Assembly (NCBI GenBank): GCA_947174575.1
Contig: CAMWJM010000071.1
Coordinates: forward strand, 1-6,696
Reading direction: 5' to 3'
DNA from: an uncultured Alistipes sp.
Lineage (GTDB): Bacteria > Bacteroidota > Bacteroidia > Bacteroidales > Rikenellaceae
DNA length: 6,696 nucleotides
Part shown: positions 1 through 6,696 of the stretch, in pieces
How the letters are laid out: every line of letters begins with the position of its first letter
Position numbering within the stretch: position 1 is the stretch's first letter
Made by a program: the position numbers and the translations under genes
The notes under the pieces: generated by a model
Databases searched by the model: none
Told to the model about the DNA's origin: nothing
The model's input: the letters and a program-made list of their open reading frames with translations, nothing else

Positions 1-1473
1 ACGCTGGACGCGCCTCCCTCACATTATTTCTTTTTCATGGCGACCACCGAGAAGCACAAGATCATTCCCACGATCCTCTCGCGCTGCCAGATCTACGACT
101 TCAACCGCATTCGCGTCGAGGACGCGGTCGAATACCTTAAATATATAGCTTCGTCCGAGGGAATCACGGCCGACGAGGAGTCGCTCAACCTCATCGCGCA
201 GAAAGCCGACGGCGGCATGCGCGACGCCTTGTCGATGTTCGACAAGGCCGTGTCGTTCTGCGGCACGACGCTCGACTACCGCAATGTCGCCCAGACGCTC
301 AACGTGCTGGACTACGACACCTATTTCGGCATCACCGAGATGCTGCTGGCCGGCGATTACGTGCAGGCGCTCGTCTCGTTCGACGAGGTGTTGGCCAAGG
401 GCTTCTCGGGTCAGACCTTCATGTCGGGGCTGAACCGCCACCTGCGCGATCTGCTGATGGCGGCGCGGCCCGAGACGCTCCGACTCATCGAGATGACGGG
501 GACGCTGCTCGAACGATACCGGACGCAGGCGGGCGCCTGCGAGGTCGGGTTTCTGTTCGGGGCCATTGCGGTGCTGACCGAACTCGACGGTAAGATACGG
601 CAATCCTCCAACCAACGATTGCTCGTGGAACTGGGCCTGATGAAAATCGCGAGGCTCGGTCAAAAAAAAAATGACCCCCTGACCTATGCCGAGGAGGAGT
701 ATCCGCTTCCCGATTTGACCCCGGCGTCCCGGCCGTCGCCGGCCGCGGCTCCGGCATCTTCCGTGCAATCCGCATCGTCGGCTCCTGCACCCGAACCGAC
801 TCCGCAAGAGAAATCCGCTCCTGCAGCTGCTGCCGCGGCGACTTCGGGCGATTCGGTAGGTGCGGATTCTGCGGTTGCCCCTGCCCCCGATGAAACCCCG
901 GAGCAGGAGGCCGAAACGCTGCGAGCTTTGCAACCGGCGCAGGAAGCTCCGAAACCGGCGGCGACGAAACCGGCGGCCGAAACTCCTGCGGCTCGGTCTT
1001 CGCGCAAACCGTTGATCTCGGGCACGTCGTTGGCCGATCTGCTCGCCGGGTCGGGCAGTGGGGCCGAGGAGTCGGACGAGGGCGAGCCGGAGGAGCGCAT
1101 GGAGGATGCCGATTTCGATCCTGCGTGCGGCGAGAAGCTGGAGCGCGCCCGCGGGAAGATTCTGGAGTTGATCAAGGCCCGGCGTCCGCGCTTCGTGCCG
1201 GCGTTCGAGTTGATGACCTTCCGCGATAATGTGATCGCAGTGAGCGTACCGACGGCCGAGTTGCGCGAGGAGATTTTGCGCAACAAAACCGCGATGTTGC
1301 TGCGGATCGTCGAGCTGGCGGGTATTGAGGGGGCGATCGATCTGGAGGTGACGGTCGACGAGCGGATCCGGGCGGCGCGCCCGATCAAGCCGGAGGACAA
1401 GATGAAGTTCCTCACCGAGAAAAATCCGGCGGTGACGGAGCTGCGCAAAGCATTGGATTTGGAAATGGAATAG
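1..1473 (+). CDS. dnaX: DNA polymerase III subunit gamma/tau, 3' part (5' end outside window)
   Basis: This is the ATPase motor subunit of the clamp loader, which loads the beta sliding clamp and, as tau, tethers polymerase to helicase. The frame is open from base 1, so the ATG at 37 is internal: the codons before it (TLDAPPSHYFFF) continue the family sequence. The P-loop region is missing. Visible are sensor 1 (ATTEKHKIIP), the SRC arginine finger (Arg codon at 82-84), the sensor 2 motif GGMRDALS (about 211-234) and the helical collar (domain III), which ends near 660. A Pro/Ala/Glu-rich linker follows (about 690-1110), then a C-terminal domain of about 120 residues, FDPACGEKLERAR onward, typical of Bacteroidetes tau. 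A ten-A run at 662-671 marks the end of domain III and may generate a gamma form. The tyrS gene starts 15 bases after the stop. Identification is firm; the C-terminal domain function is inferred. Confidence 0.95.
   Translation, partial: TLDAPPSHYFFFMATTEKHKIIPTILSRCQIYDFNRIRVEDAVEYLKYIASSEGITADEESLNLIAQKADGGMRDALSMFDKAVSFCGTTLDYRNVAQTLNVLDYDTYFGITEMLLAGDYVQALVSFDEVLAKGFSGQTFMSGLNRHLRDLLMAARPETLRLIEMTGTLLERYRTQAGACEVGFLFGAIAVLTELDGKIRQSSNQRLLVELGLMKIARLGQKKNDPLTYAEEEYPLPDLTPASRPSPAAAPASSVQSASSAPAPEPTPQEKSAPAAAAAATSGDSVGADSAVAPAPDETPEQEAETLRALQPAQEAPKPAATKPAAETPAARSSRKPLISGTSLADLLAGSGSGAEESDEGEPEERMEDADFDPACGEKLERARGKILELIKARRPRFVPAFELMTFRDNVIAVSVPTAELREEILRNKTAMLLRIVELAGIEGAIDLEVTVDERIRAARPIKPEDKMKFLTEKNPAVTELRKALDLEME
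662..671 (+). other. Candidate slippage/frameshift site in dnaX (A10)
   Basis: Ten consecutive A residues are read in frame as CAA AAA AAA AAT (Gln-Lys-Lys-Asn). A -1 shift or one added A gives Lys followed at once by TGA (672-674). A +1 shift or one lost A gives Met-Thr-Pro then TGA (680-682). Either shifted product would end right after the helical collar, lacking the linker and C-terminal domain, as gamma does in other bacteria. Known parallels are ribosomal -1 frameshifting at A AAA AAG in Escherichia coli dnaX and transcriptional slippage at an A9 run in Thermus thermophilus dnaX. The run sits in the loop of a perfect 5-bp stem, GGTCA (658-662) with TGACC (672-676). That slippage really occurs here is inference. 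Confidence 0.55.
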
Positions 1474-1488
1474 AGAAAAAGCGATTAT

Positions 1489-2784
1489 ATGGCAAAGAAT
1501 TTTATCGAAGAACTCCAGTGGCGCGGCATGATCCACACGATCATGCCCGGAGCCGAGGAGCAGCTCAAGAAAGAGATGACGACGGCCTATTTGGGCATCG
1601 ACCCCACGGCCGACTCGCTGCATATCGGCCACCTGGTGGGGGTGATGATCCTCAAACACTTCCAGTTGTGCGGCCACCGGCCGCTGGCCCTCGTGGGCGG
1701 CGCTACGGGCATGATCGGCGACCCTTCGGGCAAGTCGCAGGAACGCAACTTGTTGGACGAAAAGACGCTGCGGCACAATCAGGAGGCGATCAAGCGTCAG
1801 CTCTCCAAGCTGCTCGACTTCGAGTCCGACGCGCCCAACGCCGCCGTGATGGTCAACAACTACGACTGGATGAAAGACTTCTCGTTCTTGGACTTCATCC
1901 GCGACATCGGCAAGTGCATCACCGTCAACTACATGATGGCCAAAGATTCGGTCAAGAAGCGTTTCAACGGCGAGGGCGACGGCATGTCGTTCACGGAGTT
2001 CACCTACCAGCTCGTGCAGGGCTACGACTTCCTGCATCTCTACGAGACGATGAACTGCAAAATCCAGTTGGGCGGTGCCGACCAGTGGGGCAACATCACC
2101 ACAGGTACCGAGTTGATACGCCGCAAGTTGGGCGCTGAGGCCGAGGCGTTCGCCATTACGTGCCCGCTCATTACCAAGGCCGACGGCACCAAGTTCGGCA
2201 AGACCGAGAGCGGCAATGTGTGGCTCGATGCGCGCTATACGTCGCCCTATAAGTTCTACCAGTTCTGGCTCAACGTCAGCGACGAGGATGCCAAGCGCTA
2301 CATCAAGATCTTCACGCTTCTCGACCGCGAGACGATCGAGGCCCTCGTCGCCGAGCACGATGCCGCACCCCATTTGCGCGTGCTGCAGAAGCGTCTGGCC
2401 CAGGAGATCACCACCATGATCCATTCGCGTGAGGAGTATGAAAAGGCGGTCGAGGCATCGGCCATTCTCTTCGGCGGTGCTACGTCCGAGGCGCTGCACA
2501 AGCTCGACGAGCAGACCCTCCTGCAGGTTTTCGAGGGCGTGCCGCAGTTCCGCATCGCGCGGGCCGACTTGGGGGCGGCGTTCGTTGACCTGGCGGCCGA
2601 GAAGACGCAGATTTTCCCCTCCAAGGGTGAGTGCCGCAAGATGGTGCAGGGCGGCGGCGTGTCGCTCAACAAGGAGAAAGTGGCCGATCCGATGCGTGCG
2701 GTGACCGACGCCGATTTGATCGCCGGCAAATACCTGCTCGTGCAGAAAGGCAAGAAGAACTATTATCTGGTCATCGTCGAGTAG
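1489..2784 (+). CDS. tyrS: Tyrosine--tRNA ligase
   Basis: This cytoplasmic class Ic aminoacyl-tRNA synthetase attaches tyrosine to tRNA-Tyr in two ATP-dependent steps. It has 431 residues, the normal length for the bacterial type. The catalytic Rossmann domain carries the HIGH signature at residues 45-48 (LHIGHLVG). The tyrosine pocket sequences include [11 protein letters not shown] (about 71-81) and [10 protein letters not shown] (193-202), and the KMSKS-equivalent loop is KFGKTESG (235-242). The last 80 or so residues form the S4-like RNA-binding domain ([19 protein letters not shown], from 376), which binds the anticodon arm. The start at [13 protein letters not shown] matches the family N-terminus. 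The leader between dnaX and this gene is A-rich (gagaaaaagcg) without a clear Shine-Dalgarno sequence, usual in Bacteroidetes. It sits between dnaX and folB on one strand and is probably co-transcribed with both. All key motifs are intact. Confidence 0.98.
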   Translation: MAKNFIEELQWRGMIHTIMPGAEEQLKKEMTTAYLGIDPTADSLHIGHLVGVMILKHFQLCGHRPLALVGGATGMIGDPSGKSQERNLLDEKTLRHNQEAIKRQLSKLLDFESDAPNAAVMVNNYDWMKDFSFLDFIRDIGKCITVNYMMAKDSVKKRFNGEGDGMSFTEFTYQLVQGYDFLHLYETMNCKIQLGGADQWGNITTGTELIRRKLGAEAEAFAITCPLITKADGTKFGKTESGNVWLDARYTSPYKFYQFWLNVSDEDAKRYIKIFTLLDRETIEALVAEHDAAPHLRVLQKRLAQEITTMIHSREEYEKAVEASAILFGGATSEALHKLDEQTLLQVFEGVPQFRIARADLGAAFVDLAAEKTQIFPSKGECRKMVQGGGVSLNKEKVADPMRAVTDADLIAGKYLLVQKGKKNYYLVIVE

Positions 2785-2785
2785 C

Positions 2786-3139
2786 ATGGAGTATCGCATC
2801 ACGCTGGAGCGCATGGAGTTCCATGCGCTGCACGGCTGTTATGAGTTGGAGCGCAAGGTGGGCAACCGCTTCACGGTCGACCTGACGATCACTGCCGAAC
2901 TGGGCGACGTGGCGGCCGAGGATTGCGTCGAAAAGGCGGTGAACTATCTGACCGTCTACGAAATCGTCCGCGGGCAGATGCGCATCGCCCAGCATACGAT
3001 CGAGCGCGTGGCGATGAACATCATCGACGCGCTCTATGCCGCTTTCCCGCAAATCCGCCACCTCGCCTGCACGGTCTCCAAGCTCGCGCCGCCGTTGGGC
3101 GGCAAAGTCGACCGCGTGAGCGTGACGCTGGAAAAGTAG
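2786..3139 (+). CDS. folB: Dihydroneopterin aldolase
   Basis: This enzyme cleaves 7,8-dihydroneopterin to 6-hydroxymethyl-7,8-dihydropterin and glycolaldehyde in tetrahydrofolate synthesis; the family forms tetramers or octamers in the cytoplasm. It has 117 residues, the usual length. Conserved stretches are FHALHGCYELE (12-22), VGNRFTVDL (25-33), NYLTVYEIV (53-61), HTIERVA (70-76) and SKLAPPLGGKV (98-108). By alignment with the Staphylococcus aureus enzyme (Glu22, Tyr54, Lys100), the catalytic residues are Glu22, Tyr54 and Lys99. The ATG lies one base after the tyrS stop (TAG-C-ATG), so translation is probably coupled. No other folate gene is in the window, so the link to tyrS looks positional rather than functional. 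A bidirectional terminator lies about 130 bases past the stop. Confidence 0.95.
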   Translation: MEYRITLERMEFHALHGCYELERKVGNRFTVDLTITAELGDVAAEDCVEKAVNYLTVYEIVRGQMRIAQHTIERVAMNIIDALYAAFPQIRHLACTVSKLAPPLGGKVDRVSVTLEK

Positions 3140-3267
3140 AAAAGCGCCGAGGTCCGCAGTTGGAATCCGGCATGTCGCTCGGGCCGCTGCTACCTTGTGA
3201 GGGGCCTGCGGGCTATTCCCAGCAGAGGCCTGCAAAGTTCCGAAAAAGTGGGATTCATATAGGAATA
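3140..3267. other. Spacer without recognised gene between folB and terminator
   Basis: This stretch of 128 bases lies between the folB stop and the terminator hairpin. The heptamer ggcctgc occurs twice (about 3203 and 3227). A 32-codon plus-strand ORF (MSLGPLLPCEGPAGYS...) spans 3172-3270 but has no family match I recognise, and its stop falls in the terminator stem. I cannot assign a function. It may be a 3' untranslated region or a remnant. Confidence 0.4.
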
Positions 3268-3304
3268 TAAAAATTCCGGCTGCATTATGCAGCCGGAATT
3301 TTTA
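3268..3304. terminator. Bidirectional rho-independent terminator
   Basis: This is a perfect inverted repeat: the left arm taaaaattccggctgca (3268-3284) pairs with tgcagccggaattttta (3288-3304) around a three-base loop (tta). The GC-rich core ccggctgc is flanked by five A/T pairs, so the stem ends in a T run on either strand. It lies between folB (plus) and the aldolase gene (minus), which converge on it, and would serve both transcripts. Confidence 0.9.
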
Positions 3305-3345
3305 CGATCATGCCGAGCTGACCCGCTCGGGCATCGAACGGTTCT

Positions 3346-4338
3346 CTATGCCTTGCCGGCCGAACCGAGGACGTTTTCGCACTTGTGCTTGTAGAGCTTC
3401 TTCAACTCGTCGCGAGCCGGGCCGAGGTACTTGCGGGGGTCGAACTCGGCGGGCTGCTCCACGAAGACCGTGCGTACGGCGGCGGTCATGGCCAGACGGC
3501 CGTCGGAGTCGATGTTGATCTTGCAGACGGCGCTCTTGGCGGCCTCGCGCAGCTGCTCCTCGGGGATACCTACGGCATCTTTGAGCGCACCGCCGTGCGT
3601 GTTGATGATCTTCACATACTCCTGGGGTACCGACGACGAGCCGTGCAGCACGATGGGGAAGCCCGGGATACGCTTCTCGATCTCCTTGAGGATGTCGAAA
3701 CGCAAGGGGGGCGGCACCAGAATGCCGTCGGCATTGCGGGTGCACTGCTCGGGCTTGAACTTGTTGGCGCCGTGCGACGTGCCGATCGAGATGGCCAGCG
3801 AGTCGACGCCGGTCTTCTTCACGAAATCCTCCACGTCGGCGGGGTCGGTGTAGTGCGAGTGCTCGGCAGCCACCTCGTCCTCGACGCCGGCCAGCACGCC
3901 CAGCTCGCCCTCGACCGTCACGTCGTGCTGGTGAGCGTATTCCACGACTTTCTTGGTCAGTGCCACGTTCTCATCGTAGGGCAGCGCCGAGCCGTCGATC
4001 ATCACCGACGAGAAACCCATGTCGATGCAGTCCTTGCACAGTTCGAACGAGTTGCCGTGGTCGAGGTGCAGCACGATGGGGATGTTCTTGCCCAGCTCCT
4101 TGGCATACTCCACGGCGCCCTGTGCCATGTAGCGCAGCAGCGTCTGGTTGGCGTACTTGCGGGCGCCGGCCGACACCTGCAGAATCACGGGCGACGAAGC
4201 CTCGACGCACGCCTGGATGATGGCCTGCATCTGCTCCATGTTGTTGAAGTTGAAGGCCGGAATGGCGTAACCGCCCTCGATGGCCTTGGCGAACATTTCG
4301 CGGGTGTTCACCAGACCCAGTTCCTTGTAAGATACCAT
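3346..4338 (-). CDS. fba: Class II fructose-bisphosphate aldolase (zinc-dependent)
   Basis: This cytoplasmic enzyme reversibly cleaves fructose 1,6-bisphosphate into dihydroxyacetone phosphate and glyceraldehyde 3-phosphate, in glycolysis and gluconeogenesis. It has 330 residues and closely resembles Bacteroides aldolases as I remember them. The TIM-barrel motifs are in order: PAFNFNNMEQ (27-36); HLDHGNSFE (91-99), with the catalytic Asp93 and zinc ligand His94; VMIDGSALPYDEN (112-124); VEGELGVLAGVEDE (142-155); SIGTSHGANKF (184-194), with zinc ligand His189; LHGSSSVP (231-238), with zinc ligand His232; and CKINIDSDGRLA (272-283), phosphate binding. Residue roles are inferred by motif alignment with E. 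coli FbaA. The chosen ATG gives the family N-terminus MVSYKELGLVNTREMF. The leader is A/T rich with no Shine-Dalgarno sequence, and a promoter-like TAAATTTG lies about 45 bases upstream. It looks monocistronic, ending at the shared terminator. Confidence 0.97.
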   Translation of the reverse strand: MVSYKELGLVNTREMFAKAIEGGYAIPAFNFNNMEQMQAIIQACVEASSPVILQVSAGARKYANQTLLRYMAQGAVEYAKELGKNIPIVLHLDHGNSFELCKDCIDMGFSSVMIDGSALPYDENVALTKKVVEYAHQHDVTVEGELGVLAGVEDEVAAEHSHYTDPADVEDFVKKTGVDSLAISIGTSHGANKFKPEQCTRNADGILVPPPLRFDILKEIEKRIPGFPIVLHGSSSVPQEYVKIINTHGGALKDAVGIPEEQLREAAKSAVCKINIDSDGRLAMTAAVRTVFVEQPAEFDPRKYLGPARDELKKLYKHKCENVLGSAGKA

Positions 4339-4381
4339 AAAATTATGATGTTTAATGAATCGTGTGCACTCAAAAACCGCA

Positions 4382-4389
4382 CAAATTTA
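4382..4389 (-). promoter_or_regulatory. Bacteroidetes-type -7 promoter element for the aldolase gene
   Basis: Read on the minus strand, this is TAAATTTG, an exact match to the Bacteroidetes -7 consensus TAnnTTTG. Transcription would begin near 4375, giving a leader of about 37 bases. I see no clean TTTG at the -33 position (the sequence there is GC-rich, with a T run slightly too close), so support rests on the -7 box and its location. Confidence 0.55.
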
Positions 4390-4507
4390 AGTAAATAATC
4401 TTAAAAACGGCGCTTTTCCCGTTCTTTTTGTGAAAAAAATAACAGCATCTTTCCGCAGGCTTCGGTCGTTCTGCCCCAAGCTGAAATAACATAGTTTGAG
4501 GTCAATA

Positions 4508-4538
4508 TTGATATTCAAAAACTTTTGGTCGAAATTTG
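4508..4538 (+). promoter_or_regulatory. Weak candidate plus-strand promoter inside the intergenic interval
   Basis: TTG at 4508-4510 and GAAATTTG at 4531-4538 are 20 bases apart, one mismatch from the Bacteroidetes -33/-7 pattern. It would start a transcript near 4545 that runs into the strong terminator at 4785-4823. The A/T-rich surroundings make chance matches easy, so the main argument is the need for some plus-strand transcript upstream of that terminator. Confidence 0.25.
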
Positions 4539-4546
4539 CGGCACGC

Positions 4547-4582
4547 AACAGCTGCGCAACTGTGTCGATTCCAGCAGCTGTT
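4547..4582. repeat. Inverted repeat (9-bp stem)
   Basis: AACAGCTGC (4547-4555) pairs perfectly with GCAGCTGTT (4574-4582) across an 18-base loop. On the plus strand it is followed by a short T stretch (ttttct), so it could be a weak terminator, or the 5' hairpin of a transcript starting near 4545. No other role is visible. Confidence 0.4.
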
Positions 4583-4659
4583 TTCTCGACATGGGCAGCC
4601 TGTAAATCGGCGACTGGCAAAAGGCGCTCGAATGGTTCCTGACCCAAGCAAAATAAACG

Positions 4660-4773
4660 ATGCGTGGATTATCGAACGGCTACGGCGTCGATTTCGACTT
4701 GTGCACCCATCGGCAGGGCGACGACTTCGGAGCCATAGCCTTGTTCATCAAGCAGGAGTTGGAAACGAAATAG
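4660..4773 (+). CDS. Possible small ORF of 37 residues, unrecognised
   Basis: ATG to TAG encodes a 37-residue peptide (MRGLSNGYGVDFDLC... ending IKQELETK). I recognise no family. In its favour, the stop lies only 11 bases before a strong plus-strand terminator and a weak promoter-like sequence lies upstream. Against it, the same DNA read on the other strand resembles the RidA C-terminus in the codon-aligned frame, so its protein-like look may be the shadow of that gene. I see no ribosome-binding site. Confidence 0.2.
   Translation: MRGLSNGYGVDFDLCTHRQGDDFGAIALFIKQELETK
4669..4761 (-). pseudogene. RidA-like (YjgF/YER057c/UK114 family) C-terminal remnant
   Basis: Read on the minus strand, the codons before the TAA at 4671-4669 give YGSEVVALPMGAQVEIDAVAVR, which resembles the C-terminal strand of RidA-family enamine/imine deaminases (typically V-ALPKGA-VEIEAIAVR then stop). 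The stop falls exactly where the family ends. A RidA protein has about 125 residues, but only the last 22 to 30 are recognisable. The codons further upstream on the minus strand run into a terminator hairpin and show no family sequence in any minus frame, and there is no start. This suggests a gene truncated by deletion. The same bases also encode a plausible short plus-strand ORF (4660-4773), so the RidA reading is not certain. Confidence 0.5.
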
Positions 4774-4784
4774 GAGTTTTCGAG

Positions 4785-4823
4785 TATCGGGGAGGCTTGC
4801 CGGAGCTTCCCCGATATTTTTTT
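4785..4823 (+). terminator. Rho-independent terminator, plus strand
   Basis: The left arm tatcggggaggctt (4785-4798) pairs with ggagcttccccgata (around 4803-4816) as a 14-bp stem containing two G-T pairs, with the loop gccg at 4799-4802. It is followed directly by a T-rich tail (tttttttc, to 4823). The T run is on the plus strand only, so it stops plus-strand transcription. No sure plus-strand gene precedes it: the nearest is folB, beyond another terminator and the opposing aldolase gene. It may also shield the fumarase promoter from read-through. Confidence 0.8.
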
Positions 4824-4843
4824 CGAGAAACGGAACCGAGGTG

Positions 4844-4861
4844 TTGTTAATAAAATAACAA
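4844..4861. promoter_or_regulatory. Candidate CRP/FNR-family operator upstream of the fumarase promoter
   Basis: TTGTTA (4844-4849) and TAACAA (4856-4861) form a perfect palindrome with a six-base A/T spacer. The TGTTA-N6-TAACA layout has the half-site spacing of CRP-family sites (TGTGA-N6-TCACA). Its centre is about 60 bases before the predicted fumarase transcription start, the usual place for an upstream activator. The palindrome and spacing are seen directly; the regulator is inferred. Confidence 0.4.
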
Positions 4862-4875
4862 ATCGGGCGCATTTG

Positions 4876-4907
4876 TTGCGCAATCCGGAGAGTTTTTTGT
4901 ATTTTTG
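4876..4907 (+). promoter_or_regulatory. Bacteroidetes-type promoter of the fumarase gene
   Basis: TATTTTTG at 4900-4907 matches the -7 consensus TAnnTTTG exactly. TTG at 4876-4878 (inside TTTGTTG, 4872-4878) lies 21 bases upstream, fitting the -33 element. Transcription would start near 4914, giving a leader of about 130 bases before the ATG at 5044. This also argues against any translation start before 4907, including the upstream in-frame TTG at 4873. Confidence 0.7.
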
Positions 4908-4935
4908 CGGGATCGAATGTCGCGGCGAGCGGATT

Positions 4936-4996
4936 GCGGCGTTCCGGGCGCCGCTCCTCGCGCTGCGGGGGCACCGGGCGGCGGTCGGTGCCGCAG
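4936..4996 (+). promoter_or_regulatory. GC-rich structured leader of the fumarase mRNA
   Basis: Two hairpins lie in the 5' untranslated region. The first pairs GCGGCG (4936-4941) with CGCCGC (4949-4954) over a seven-base loop. The second pairs ctgc (4963-4966) and ggcaccg (4970-4976) with cggtgcc (4986-4992) and gcag (4993-4996), leaving a GGG bulge. An A/T-rich single-stranded stretch (about 5010-5043) follows and holds the start region. I match no known riboswitch family. Control of translation or mRNA stability is inference. Confidence 0.4.
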
Positions 4997-5043
4997 GCCC
5001 GAATCCGAATCGAAAACGAAAATATAATAATATAGTTGTTGTT

Positions 5044-6657
<1,614 letters not shown>

Positions 6658-6696
6658 AAGAGGTTCGTTCAGACAGCAATAGTATAGGAGTGTCAG

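Noticed and set aside
684..1448. A 254-codon minus-strand frame opposite the dnaX linker
   Set aside because: It is Ser/Ala/Gly-rich low-complexity translation caused by the repetitive Pro/Ala linker on the coding strand, with no recognisable domain.
19..2814. A 931-codon open frame on the minus strand opposite dnaX and tyrS
   Set aside because: It is a shadow of GC-rich coding sequence on the other strand: the biased codons rarely give antisense stops. The translation is low-complexity, Arg/His/Leu-rich and matches no family, while dnaX and tyrS are certain.
3385..4398. A 337-codon plus-strand frame opposite the aldolase gene
   Set aside because: It is an antisense shadow. The minus-strand frame carries all the class II aldolase motifs.
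4387..4647. An 86-codon minus-strand frame between the aldolase gene and the RidA-like remnant
   Set aside because: It needs a TTG start, runs through the aldolase promoter element, shows no recognised family and lacks a ribosome-binding context.
4545..4823. Known structured RNAs (tmRNA, RNase P RNA, signal recognition particle RNA, tRNA)
   Set aside because: I looked for the conserved core motifs of these RNAs by eye and did not find them. The segment remains only a candidate transcript.
4536..4850. A 104-codon plus-strand frame in the same interval
   Set aside because: It reads through the strong terminator hairpin and T run, and its Arg-rich translation matches no family.
4873..5043. Longer fumarase start at the in-frame TTG (57 extra codons)
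   Set aside because: The extension overlaps the predicted promoter and structured leader and does not resemble the fumarase N-terminus. [11 protein letters not shown] at 5044 does.
6658..6696. Start signals of a gene to the right (aggag near 6687)
   Set aside because: The 39 bases are too few, no start codon follows inside the window, and this lineage rarely relies on Shine-Dalgarno sequences.

Overview
The window looks like a housekeeping chromosomal segment from a GC-rich member of the Bacteroidales, most likely Alistipes or a close relative. Three things point there. The protein sequences are of Bacteroidetes type: a class II aldolase beginning MVSYKELGLVNTREMF, a single-chain class I fumarase and a tau-type DnaX. 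The promoter-like elements follow the Bacteroidetes pattern (TAnnTTTG with an upstream TTG/TTTG) rather than sigma70. The starts have A/T-rich leaders without clear Shine-Dalgarno sequences. The genus is an inference from memory of the families, not a search result.

Layout. Positions 1-1473 hold the 3' part of dnaX (clamp-loader gamma/tau subunit), cut by the left edge. It is followed at close spacing on the same strand by tyrS (1489-2784) and folB (2786-3139), and the three look co-transcribed. After folB comes a short unassigned spacer and a perfect inverted repeat (3268-3304) that can stop transcription from both sides. Convergent to this operon is a class II fructose-bisphosphate aldolase gene on the minus strand (3346-4338) with its own promoter-like element. 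The 705-base interval 4339-5043 separates the aldolase gene from the divergent class I fumarase gene (5044-6657). It is not empty. It holds a RidA-like C-terminal gene remnant on the minus strand, a strong plus-strand terminator with a promoter-like sequence about 270 bases upstream of it (a possible small RNA or small-ORF transcript), a CRP-type palindrome, a good Bacteroidetes promoter, and a GC-rich structured leader before the fumarase gene. The last 39 bases contain no gene.

How the genes work together. There is no single pathway. The window combines replication (DnaX), translation (TyrRS), folate synthesis (FolB), glycolysis/gluconeogenesis (aldolase) and the C4-dicarboxylate or reductive TCA branch (fumarase).

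I see no undescribed multi-gene system here. The best points for a second look are: (1) a ten-A run in dnaX exactly at the end of the clamp-loader core, where both shifted frames stop almost at once, suggesting production of a short gamma form; and (2) the untypical interval between the aldolase and fumarase genes.
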